Source of the DNA: an uncultured Flavobacteriaceae bacterium
Lineage (GTDB): Bacteria; Bacteroidota; Bacteroidia; Flavobacteriales; Flavobacteriaceae
Length of the DNA: 42,752 nucleotides
NCBI GenBank assembly: GCA_937923735.1
Contig: CALDUJ010000114.1
Span: forward strand, 1-42,752
Direction of reading: 5' to 3'
The notes under the pieces were generated by a model. That model saw nothing but the letters and a program-made list of their open reading frames with translations, ran no database searches and was not told the DNA's origin. The translations under genes and the position numbers were made by a program. This document shows positions 8,875-15,569 of this stretch, one piece after another (the first letter of the stretch is position 1; each line of letters starts with the position of its first letter).

Positions 8875-9774
8875 ATGCTATCAGCTAAAAAAAGATTAGA
8901 CCGAGCATACAACAATGCAAAAATTGTTGAGTTTGATGATAATTCGAAATTCATCCTTTTCAGTGATTGTCATCGCGGGGACAATAGTTTTGCCGATGAT
9001 TTTGCAAACAATCGCAACATTTACTTTCATGCCTTAAAACATTATTATGCAGAAGGTTTTAATTATTGCGAACTAGGTGATGGAGATGAATTATGGGAAA
9101 ACTTATCGTTTGAATCCATACTAAATGCTCATAAAAATGTTTACGAATTGATGCGCTTGTTCTTTAATCAAGGGCGTTTGCACATGATATGGGGTAATCA
9201 TGATATGGTTTACAGAAATGATAGCTATGTAGAAAAATATCTCTACACCTATTTTGATGCTAAAACCGGCGAGGACAAACCGCTATTCCCTGGAATAAAG
9301 TATCATGAAGGCGTGGTCTTGAAACATTGCCATTCTGGTCAAGAAATATTCTTGGCGCACGGCCATCAAGCTGACTGGTGGAATTACCTATTCTGGAAAT
9401 GGAGTCGTTTCATGGTACGAGTCCTTTGGAAACCACTTAATGTTATGGGCATAGCAGACCCAACAAGTCCAGCCAAGAATTATAAAGAACTTATAAAAGT
9501 CGAAAGAAGAATCAAAAAATGGATTGCTGAAAACAATAACCGATTAACCATTGTTGGCCATACCCACAGACCTCGATTTCCTGAACCAGGTGATTTAGCT
9601 TTCTTTAACGATGGCAGCTGTGTACACCCAAGAAGTATTACTGGTATTGAAATAGAAAATGGTGAAATATCGTTGATTAAATGGCAAATCGCTACAACTG
9701 ATGATGGTACTTTAAAAATTGTTAGAGTCCTCTTGGAAGGCTCTCAAAAACTCGCAGATTACATTACAGAGTAA
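8875..9774 (+). CDS. Calcineurin-like metallophosphoesterase (UDP-2,3-diacylglucosamine hydrolase-like fold)
   Basis: A dinuclear-metal phosphoesterase of 299 residues. The metal-binding signature motifs appear in order: FSDCHRGD, GDGDELW, WGNHDMV, LAHGHQADW and VGHTHRPRF. The HGHQADWW segment and the extra helix after it (WKWSRFMVRVLWKP) are typical of the Bacteroidota subgroup. Substrate is unknown. LpxH is a distant relative, but I would not call it LpxH. I prefer the ATG at 8875 over the GTG at 8851, which lies directly against the upstream terminator. The gene runs tail-to-tail into the ferredoxin gene, with a single base between the two stop codons and no terminator. Confidence 0.85.
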   Translation: MLSAKKRLDRAYNNAKIVEFDDNSKFILFSDCHRGDNSFADDFANNRNIYFHALKHYYAEGFNYCELGDGDELWENLSFESILNAHKNVYELMRLFFNQGRLHMIWGNHDMVYRNDSYVEKYLYTYFDAKTGEDKPLFPGIKYHEGVVLKHCHSGQEIFLAHGHQADWWNYLFWKWSRFMVRVLWKPLNVMGIADPTSPAKNYKELIKVERRIKKWIAENNNRLTIVGHTHRPRFPEPGDLAFFNDGSCVHPRSITGIEIENGEISLIKWQIATTDDGTLKIVRVLLEGSQKLADYITE

Positions 9775-9775
9775 A

Positions 9776-10108
9776 TTAAATTTCAGGTGCCAGTTCAACT
9801 TCCAATCCTTCCATATCAGGATTGATTTGTAACTGACAGCCCAGACGGCTATTATCTTTTACATTAAATGCTTCAGATAACATGGCTTCCTCGTCATCTT
9901 GCATTTCAGGCAATTCATGCTCAGATAACACATAACATTGGCATGATGAACACATCGCCATACCTCCACAGACTCCAATGGTTCCTTCAGGAGCTATTTC
10001 GTAACTTCGTACGACTTCCATTAAATTCATTGCCATGTCAGTAGGTGCTATGACTTCATGAATCTTGCCTTCTCTATCTGTAATTTTTATGTTTATGTCT
10101 TGTTCCAA
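9776..10108 (-). CDS. 2Fe-2S ferredoxin (adrenodoxin type), TTG start
   Basis: A soluble electron carrier of 110 residues. The cluster ligands are Cys47, Cys53, Cys56 and Cys91 in the C-x5-C-x2-C ... C spacing (VCGGMAMCSSCQCYV and RLGCQLQ), which is the adrenodoxin/Fdx pattern and not the plant type. The start is a TTG at 10106-10108. The frame hits a stop just upstream without meeting an ATG, and the next internal ATG (residue 25) would cut into the fold. The start lies 2 bases after the stop of the reductase gene, so the two are co-transcribed and probably work as a redox pair, NADPH to reductase to ferredoxin. Likely clients are Fe-S assembly or oxygenase systems, which is inference. Confidence 0.88.
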   Translation of the reverse strand: MEQDINIKITDREGKIHEVIAPTDMAMNLMEVVRSYEIAPEGTIGVCGGMAMCSSCQCYVLSEHELPEMQDDEEAMLSEAFNVKDNSRLGCQLQINPDMEGLEVELAPEI

Positions 10109-10110
10109 TA

Positions 10111-11172
10111 CTATTCAATTTTTTTCACTACTGCCTTTGGCGCTTCTTTTCGAGTACCATCAAAACCATCAATTCCACTAACAGTTGTATACTTCAATAC
10201 ATATTTCTTGCCAGGATTAATTATCTGGTAGGCTGCCTGACACATCAAAGTCGCTTCATGGAATCCACAAAGGATTAATTTCAATTTTCCAGGATATGTA
10301 TTTACATCTCCGATAGCGAAAATTCCTGGAATATTGGTTTGATAATCCAAGGCATTATTTACTTTAATCGCATTCTTTTCTATCTCTAATCCCCAATTAG
10401 CAATTGGTCCTAATTTAGGTGACAATCCGAATAAAGGAATAAAGTGGTCGCATTCTATCTCAAATTCTTTTTCGATATGCTGTGCTTGTTTTACAACAAC
10501 AGCACTTAATTTTTCATCTCCCACCAGCCCTATAATTTCAGCTGGTGTAATTAGATTAATTCTTCCTTCATCTTTAAGTTCTTGAACTTTATCTACTGAA
10601 TCTAAGTGCCCACGAAATTCATTCCGTCTATGAATAAGTGTTACTTCAGAAGCAACATCACTTAAAAAGATACTCCAATCTAAAGCAGAATCTCCACCGC
10701 CAGCTATAACTACACGTTTGTCTTTATAAATATCTGGATTCTTGATAATGTACTCAACTCCTTTATCTTCAAAATCCACGATATTATGAATTTGCGGCTT
10801 ACGTGGCTCAAAGCTGCCTAAACCTCCTGCAATAGCTACAACTGGCGCTTGATGTTGCGTTCCCTTGTTAGTTGTAACTACAAATGTTCCGTCTTCTTGC
10901 TTTTCAATTGTTTCTGCACGCTCTCCTAATGTAAAACCTGGTTCAAACTGCTTACATTGTTCTAATAACTTTTCAGTTAAATCACCAGCTAAAATTTCTG
11001 GATACGCGGGAATATCGTAAATAGGTTTTTTAGGGTATATTTCTGAACATTGACCACCTGGTTGTGGCAAAGCATCAATCAAATGACATTTTAGTTTTAA
11101 AAGACCAGCTTCAAAAACGGTAAAAAGACCTGTTGGCCCAGCTCCAATAATAAGTATATCGGTGGTAATCAT
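10111..11172 (-). CDS. Ferredoxin-NADP reductase, thioredoxin-reductase-like (YumC type)
   Basis: A FAD/NADPH oxidoreductase of 353 residues. The N-terminal FAD site is ILIIGAGPTGL (7-17), followed by PQPGGQCSEIYP. The NADPH site is VVIAGGGDSALDW (about 159-171) with HRRNEFR downstream, and the second FAD motif is GIFAIGDVNTYPGK. There is no CxxC redox pair of the kind found in true thioredoxin reductase, so this fits the FNR subgroup of the family. The adjacent downstream ferredoxin supports that. A -7 box and a palindrome lie just upstream, so it may also be transcribed separately from mrp-nifU. Confidence 0.9.
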   Translation of the reverse strand: MITTDILIIGAGPTGLFTVFEAGLLKLKCHLIDALPQPGGQCSEIYPKKPIYDIPAYPEILAGDLTEKLLEQCKQFEPGFTLGERAETIEKQEDGTFVVTTNKGTQHQAPVVAIAGGLGSFEPRKPQIHNIVDFEDKGVEYIIKNPDIYKDKRVVIAGGGDSALDWSIFLSDVASEVTLIHRRNEFRGHLDSVDKVQELKDEGRINLITPAEIIGLVGDEKLSAVVVKQAQHIEKEFEIECDHFIPLFGLSPKLGPIANWGLEIEKNAIKVNNALDYQTNIPGIFAIGDVNTYPGKLKLILCGFHEATLMCQAAYQIINPGKKYVLKYTTVSGIDGFDGTRKEAPKAVVKKIE

Positions 11173-11192
11173 TAAAGTTCAATTAGGAGATA

Positions 11193-11200
11193 CAAAACTA
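11193..11200 (-). promoter_or_regulatory. Predicted -7 box for the reductase-ferredoxin pair
   Basis: On the minus strand this reads TAGTTTTG, matching TAnnTTTG, 20 bases before the reductase ATG. A TTTG (11227-11230) lies upstream with a 26-base gap, longer than the usual -33 spacing, so the promoter call is tentative. Confidence 0.45.
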
Positions 11201-11222
11201 CGATAGGTATTTGTTTGGTTTT

Positions 11223-11236
11223 ATGACAAATGTCAT
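11223..11236. promoter_or_regulatory. Palindrome upstream of the ferredoxin reductase gene, possible operator
   Basis: ATGACA-AA-TGTCAT is a perfect inverted repeat that overlaps the nifU-like stop codon. Its centre is about 42 bases upstream of the start point expected from the 11193-11200 box. That is where a dimeric activator often binds. The hairpin alternative has a loop of only 2 bases and no U run, so a protein site is more likely than a terminator. Confidence 0.35.
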
Positions 11237-11481
11237 GCAACATTATCGACACTAATCACTTGTTCAATCTGCGGTGCATACTTTTTAATAGTCATTTCAA
11301 CACCAGATTTTAATGTCATTTGATTGACACTACATGAAGTGCAAGCCCCTTCCAACTGTACTTTCACAAATTTATCATCTTCGATTGATACTAATGAAAT
11401 ATCTCCTCCATCGCTTTGCAAGAAAGGTCTAATTTCATCTAAGGCCTTTTCAACATTCAGTCTTAATTCTTCTTTAGTCAT
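11233..11481 (-). CDS. NifU C-terminal domain Fe-S scaffold protein
   Basis: An 82-residue NifU-like (Nfu) domain that holds or transfers Fe-S clusters. The motif GACTSCSVNQMTLKSG carries the paired Cys47/Cys50 (C-x2-C), where a cluster bridges a dimer. The preceding RPFLQSDGGDISLV is the family signature. I start at the ATG at 11481, because the longer frame to 11505 uses a non-ATG codon inside the mrp gene. The start lies 2 bases after the mrp stop, so the two are read together. A scaffold next to an Mrp/Nbp35-type ATPase is a common Fe-S assembly arrangement. Confidence 0.92.
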   Translation of the reverse strand: MTKEELRLNVEKALDEIRPFLQSDGGDISLVSIEDDKFVKVQLEGACTSCSVNQMTLKSGVEMTIKKYAPQIEQVISVDNVA

Positions 11482-11483
11482 AG

Positions 11484-12620
11484 CTATTTTTTTACAGCTG
11501 AACACCCAGCCATGGTCGTTATTTTTATTGCTTCCGTTGGAGGCAAATCATCATTTCTTCTAACCACTTCTTCAACAACGTTTTGCGTTAGCTTTTCGAA
11601 AGCCTTTTCCAAAGGTGTTGCAGTTTGCAGAGCTGCCGGTCTTCCCACATCACCTGCCTCGCGTATACTTTGCACCAAAGGTATTTCTCCCAAAAAAGGC
11701 ACTTTTAAATCCTCAGCAAGGTTTTTAGCTCCTTCTTTTCCAAAGATAAAATATTTGTTATCTGGTAATTCTTCTGGTATGAAATAAGCCATATTCTCTA
11801 TAATACCTAATACCGGTACATTAATGCTTTCTTGTTGAAACATGGCCACTCCCTTTTTGGCATCCGCTAATGCGACATTTTGTGGTGTACTAACAACAAC
11901 AGCTCCAGTAATAGGAAGAGATTGCATAATACTTAAATGAATATCTCCAGTTCCTGGCGGTAAATCGATTAGCATAAAATCTAGTTCTCCCCAGTGCGCA
12001 TCAAAAATCATTTGATTAAGTGCTTTAGCAGCCATTGGCCCACGCCATACTACAGCTTGGTCTGGTTTTGTAAAAAAACCTATCGATAGTACCTTAACTC
12101 CGTAATTTTCAACAGGTTTCATTTTTGATTTTCCGTCGATGGTTACAGCCAAAGGACGTTCCATTTCTACATCAAACATGATCGGAACTGAGGGCCCATA
12201 TATATCGGCATCTAAAATCCCCACTTTAAAACCCATTTTAGCCAATGTAACAGCAAGATTAGCAGTTACCGTAGACTTACCAACACCTCCTTTTCCAGAA
12301 GCTACAGCAACAATGTTCTGAATACCAGGAATTGCTTTCCCTTTAATTTCATTTTTGGCTGGCGTTGCAGGACCGTCAACTTTTAAATTAACTTTTACCT
12401 GTGCTTTTTGGTGCACTTTTTCATGAATTACCTTCATGATTTCAACTTCAGTTTTCTTACGTGCTTGTAATGTTGGGTTCTTTATTGTAACATCAACTAT
12501 TACTTCATCAGCAAAAGTCACCACATTGGTTACTGCACCACTCTCCACCATATTCTGTCCTTCACCTGGAGCAGAAATTGTTTCTAGTGCTTTTAATATA
12601 TCTTGCTTTGTGATTTTCAT
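11484..12620 (-). CDS. mrp: Mrp/ApbC-family P-loop ATPase (Fe-S carrier), lacking the CxxC motif
   Basis: A 378-residue ParA/MinD-type ATPase linked to Fe-S cluster delivery. Residues 1-95 form a MIP18/DUF59 domain (ILKALETISAPGEGQNMVES). The deviant Walker A SGKGGVGKST (108-117) and VGILDADIYGPSVPIM follow, then DLPPGTGD and PQNVALADAKKG. In ApbC and Nbp35 proteins the segment after ENMxYF holds the cluster-binding C-x2-C. Here it reads ENMAYFIPEELPDNKYFIFG with no Cys. The only Cys near the C-terminus is in MAGCSAVKK. I recall the Cys-free version as typical of Bacteroidota Mrp proteins. The neighbouring scaffold, reductase and ferredoxin support an Fe-S role, but direct cluster binding by this protein is doubtful. 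Confidence 0.9.
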   Translation of the reverse strand: MKITKQDILKALETISAPGEGQNMVESGAVTNVVTFADEVIVDVTIKNPTLQARKKTEVEIMKVIHEKVHQKAQVKVNLKVDGPATPAKNEIKGKAIPGIQNIVAVASGKGGVGKSTVTANLAVTLAKMGFKVGILDADIYGPSVPIMFDVEMERPLAVTIDGKSKMKPVENYGVKVLSIGFFTKPDQAVVWRGPMAAKALNQMIFDAHWGELDFMLIDLPPGTGDIHLSIMQSLPITGAVVVSTPQNVALADAKKGVAMFQQESINVPVLGIIENMAYFIPEELPDNKYFIFGKEGAKNLAEDLKVPFLGEIPLVQSIREAGDVGRPAALQTATPLEKAFEKLTQNVVEEVVRRNDDLPPTEAIKITTMAGCSAVKK

Positions 12621-12631
12621 ACTTTTTTCTC

Positions 12632-12676
12632 TCTCAATTTTGAGATTCCGCTTTACAGCGGAATTAGTTCAACTAA
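12632..12676 (-). promoter_or_regulatory. Three small inverted repeats in the mrp leader
   Basis: Between the predicted promoter and the mrp start lie TCTCAA/TTGAGA (12632-12645), an 8-bp stem ATTCCGCT/AGCGGAAT with a 4-base loop (12645-12664) and TTAGTT/AACTAA (12664-12676). None is followed by a U run, so they are not terminators. The 8-bp stem is the only one likely to fold well. Confidence 0.35.
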
Positions 12677-12740
12677 CAAGATGAAATTCACTTTGTTCTT
12701 ACATCTTGAGTTTTTACTAATTTAGATTAATTCTAAAGTG

Positions 12741-12748
12741 CAAATATA
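12741..12748 (-). promoter_or_regulatory. Predicted -7 box of the mrp-nifU promoter
   Basis: Reads TATATTTG on the minus strand, an exact TAnnTTTG match about 120 bases upstream of the mrp ATG. No TTG is found at the usual -33 spacing. Confidence 0.5.
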
Positions 12749-12811
12749 GGGCGAAAACATTAGAATTAGAAGCAGCAAAATGGAAATGATTTATAGAATT
12801 ATTAGCTTAAA

Positions 12812-13141
12812 CTATAACTCTTTTGAAGGATCCCAATATAACTTTTCGAAATCTTGAATTTGATTTTCGACAACAGTTATGCCTTCACTCTCCAAAAGTT
12901 GCTGCATGAGGTTTGTGCCGTCAAAATGATGCTTCCCAGTTAATAGGCCTTTTCTGTTTACTACGCGGTGGGCAGGCACGTCTTTTCCTCCTGAGCCATT
13001 CATAGCATATCCAACCATTCGCGAACTTCTTGCGGCTCCTAAGTATTTTGCTATGGCTCCATAACTGGTAACCCTCCCGTATGGAATCAAACGGGCAACT
13101 TCGTATACTTTATCGAAAAAATTCAAGGTTTCTGGTTTCAT
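12812..13141 (-). CDS. Alkyltransferase-like protein (ATL), MGMT fold without the acceptor Cys
   Basis: A 109-residue protein with the DNA-binding domain of O6-alkylguanine-DNA alkyltransferase. IPYGRVTSYGAIA (19-31) and ARSSRMVGYAMNG (37-49, with the helix and Arg finger) are clear. The active-site PCHRV of true transferases is PAHRVVNRKG here, with Ala57 in place of Cys, so it cannot accept alkyl groups. ATL proteins bind alkylated guanine and flag it for nucleotide excision repair. E. coli ATL has Trp at this position. The gene begins 1 base after the LysE-type gene stop and ends a trmB-lysE-atl run. Confidence 0.92.
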   Translation of the reverse strand: MKPETLNFFDKVYEVARLIPYGRVTSYGAIAKYLGAARSSRMVGYAMNGSGGKDVPAHRVVNRKGLLTGKHHFDGTNLMQQLLESEGITVVENQIQDFEKLYWDPSKEL

Positions 13142-13142
13142 T

Positions 13143-13772
13143 CTAGGCTTCTCTAAAAATATTAATCAACGTGATAATAGCAATGATTCCTGTTATTCCT
13201 CCAATGATATAATTCATATTTTTATGGGATGTCCACGAATTGCTTTTAATTTTATCAAAAAAGAATATGTAAATGTACAACATCACAAAAGTTCCTGTAG
13301 TTGCGCCCGCGACATATGATATTATACTTGTTTGGTCAAAAGCCATGAGTCCAAAAGAAGCCAAGGTAATACTCATATAAGCCTGATAAGGGATTGGAAA
13401 TACATTGATACTCGACAAAAACATACCCATGAAAAACCGACTACGCTTACTTTTAACAGACATCTCTTCTTGACTCTCCAATTTTGCTTTGGCTATAAAT
13501 AAATAGTAGATAGCTATGAGGAAGAAAATAACCATAGCAACACGTTGCAAAACGTCCACTATATCTTGATGATTACTCAAATATCTGGCAAACAAAACGG
13601 CTATATAGCACTGAATAGCAACAACGATACAAACTCCTACGGAGAAGGTAACACCTCTACTATAACCTTCTTTAACACTAATCTTGGCAGCTGTCATATT
13701 TAACAGGCCTGGCGGAATTACACCAACCAAAGCAATTAGCAAGCCAAGAAAGAATATTATAGTAATGTTCAA
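13143..13772 (-). CDS. LysE-family transporter, TTG start
   Basis: A 209-residue inner-membrane protein of the LysE/RhtB exporter family, with about six hydrophobic segments (near residues 3-25, 39-62, 75-94, 110-135, 145-170 and 185-205). The first helix contains the family-typical IPPGLLNM. Members export amino acids or related metabolites, but the substrate here is unknown. The start is a TTG at 13770-13772 that overlaps the trmB TGA stop as TTGA. The next in-frame ATG (Met25) would remove the first membrane helix. The overlap points to translational coupling with trmB. Confidence 0.85.
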   Translation of the reverse strand: MNITIIFFLGLLIALVGVIPPGLLNMTAAKISVKEGYSRGVTFSVGVCIVVAIQCYIAVLFARYLSNHQDIVDVLQRVAMVIFFLIAIYYLFIAKAKLESQEEMSVKSKRSRFFMGMFLSSINVFPIPYQAYMSITLASFGLMAFDQTSIISYVAGATTGTFVMLYIYIFFFDKIKSNSWTSHKNMNYIIGGITGIIAIITLINIFREA

Positions 13773-14449
13773 TTACCTTTTATTTTAAATTTTACGAAAG
13801 TTATAGGCTTTCCTTGTTCAAGATACTGTTTTTCGTAGAAAGTTTGTATCTCGACAACCTCTTTTGGAGAATATTCATTTTTATAAACATCGTGATTAGC
13901 ATGTAATATTTCATGTCCTTCTCCATGCAATAGACCCAATGTGTAACCATGCATAAACTCGCTGTCGGTTTTTAAATTTACAACACCACCTTTTTTTAAA
14001 ACTTTTTTGTACTTCCTAATAAATTCAGAATTCGTTAACCGATGTTTGGTGCGTTTATATTTTATTTGCGGATCAGGGAAGGTAATCCAGATTTCATCCA
14101 CTTCGTTTTCCTCGAAAATAAAATCAATCAGTTCGATTTGGGTTCTTATAAATGCAGCATTTCCTAAATCTTCTTCCAAGGCGGTTTTAGCGCCTCGCCA
14201 AAAACGCGCCCCTTTAATATCTATTCCAATAAAGTTTTTATCTGGATATACTTGAGCCAGCCCAACTGTGTACTCGCCTTTACCACAACCTAATTCGAGA
14301 ACTAATGGGTTTACATTTTTGAACACCTTTTCGTTCCAACATCCTTTATATTCATATTCTCCCTCAACTAATTCTTCCCTTTTTGGTTGAAAAACATTAG
14401 AAAAAGTTTCGTTTTCCCTAAATCGTTTTAGTTTGTTCTTACTGCCCAC
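13769..14449 (-). CDS. trmB: tRNA (guanine46-N7)-methyltransferase TrmB, GTG start
   Basis: Makes m7G46 in the variable loop of tRNAs using SAM. The protein has 226 residues. The SAM site is VLELGCGKGEYT (about 50-61) with IGIDIKGARFWRG after it. The family signature ITFPDPQIKYKRTKHRLT contains the catalytic/tRNA-binding cluster. NLKTDSEFM and the C-terminal TFYEKQYLEQGKPITFVKF are also typical. The frame runs back to a stop without any ATG, and the first possible start is the GTG at 14447-14449, which preserves the normal N-terminus (GSKNKLKRF). It is divergent from the glycosyltransferase gene with only 58 bases between starts. Confidence 0.95.
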   Translation of the reverse strand: MGSKNKLKRFRENETFSNVFQPKREELVEGEYEYKGCWNEKVFKNVNPLVLELGCGKGEYTVGLAQVYPDKNFIGIDIKGARFWRGAKTALEEDLGNAAFIRTQIELIDFIFEENEVDEIWITFPDPQIKYKRTKHRLTNSEFIRKYKKVLKKGGVVNLKTDSEFMHGYTLGLLHGEGHEILHANHDVYKNEYSPKEVVEIQTFYEKQYLEQGKPITFVKFKIKGN

Positions 14450-14492
14450 TATTATTTAAAATTTTGGTAAAAATAAGGAAACATAATAGTAT

Positions 14493-14500
14493 TACATTTG
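14493..14500 (+). promoter_or_regulatory. Predicted -7 box very close to the glycosyltransferase start
   Basis: TACATTTG ends 7 bases before the ATG at 14508. If used, transcription would begin within a few bases of the start codon and the mRNA would be leaderless or nearly so. No -33 TTG is found at a normal distance. Confidence 0.45.
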
Positions 14501-14507
14501 TTATTAG

Positions 14508-15569
14508 ATGAATTCTAAAAAACGCATTTTAGTTGCACCATTAAATTGGGGGTTAGGTCATGCTACACGTAGTATACCAATCATTAATGCCTTAATTGAA
14601 AATGGCTTTGAGCCTATTATAGCCTCCGATGGACCGCCACTAGAATTATTAAAAAAAGAATTCCCCAAACTTATTTGTTTAGAACTTCCTTCTTATAACA
14701 TTTCGTATCCAAAAAAGGCGAGTCGCTTCAAACTTAAAATACTCAAAGACTCACCCATTATATTAAAAGCTATAAAAAAAGAAAAGAAAGAAATTGAAAA
14801 AATTATTGATGAATATGACATATCCGGTATCATTTCTGACAATAGGTTTGGTGTTAAGAGCAAGAAAATTCCATCAGTTTTTATTACACATCAACTAAAT
14901 GTATTGAGTGGAAACACCTCCTGGATAAGCTCAAAATTACATCAAAGATTCATTTCAAAATTTGACGAATGTTGGGTGCCTGATGTCGAAAAAAAACCAA
15001 ATTTGAGTGGAAAATTAGGTCATATTGAAAGCTCTAAATTTAAATTAAAATACATCGGTCCCATAAGTCGATTTGAGAAAAAAGAACTAGATAACAGATA
15101 CGATTTAATGGTTTTGTTATCTGGCCCTGAACCTCAACGAACTTTATTTGAAGACAAATTATTTGTTGAATTAAAAGACTTTAATGGTAATATATTATTT
15201 GTAAAAGGAGTCATAGAAAAAGAGCAAACTTGCATTGAAAGAGATAATATTACCATTTACAATTTTATGGAATCTCAAGAATTGAATATAGCTATAAATG
15301 AAAGCAAATTAATCCTTTCTCGCTCTGGTTATACCACAATCTTGGATTTAACAAAACTAAAAAAGAAAGCTTTCTTTGTGCCAACCCCTGGACAATACGA
15401 GCAAGAATATTTGGCCAAATCGCTTGACAAATTGGGGTTAGTGCCTTTCTGCAAGCAAAAAGATTTTTCGATGAAAAAATTAGCTTTCGCAAATAACTAT
15501 AAAGGTCTTGCTGCCATATACCATGAGACGGACTACAAGAATTTATTTAGCCTTTTCGAGAGTAAATGA
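14508..15569 (+). CDS. MurG-like glycosyltransferase family protein
   Basis: A GT-B fold glycosyltransferase of 353 residues, distantly like GT28/MurG. The N-terminal glycine-rich motif is APLNWGLGHATRSIPI. The C-terminal donor domain shows MVLLSGPEPQRTLFE, IYNFMESQELNIAI and LILSRSGYTTILDL, and GQYEQEYLAKSL contains the E-x-x-x-Q-type donor motif. No membrane segment or signal is seen, so it is cytoplasmic and may act on a lipid or sugar nucleotide product at the membrane. Substrates are unknown and it is not the peptidoglycan MurG itself. Its last 27 bases overlap the 3' end of the histidine kinase gene on the other strand. Confidence 0.8.
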   Translation: MNSKKRILVAPLNWGLGHATRSIPIINALIENGFEPIIASDGPPLELLKKEFPKLICLELPSYNISYPKKASRFKLKILKDSPIILKAIKKEKKEIEKIIDEYDISGIISDNRFGVKSKKIPSVFITHQLNVLSGNTSWISSKLHQRFISKFDECWVPDVEKKPNLSGKLGHIESSKFKLKYIGPISRFEKKELDNRYDLMVLLSGPEPQRTLFEDKLFVELKDFNGNILFVKGVIEKEQTCIERDNITIYNFMESQELNIAINESKLILSRSGYTTILDLTKLKKKAFFVPTPGQYEQEYLAKSLDKLGLVPFCKQKDFSMKKLAFANNYKGLAAIYHETDYKNLFSLFESK

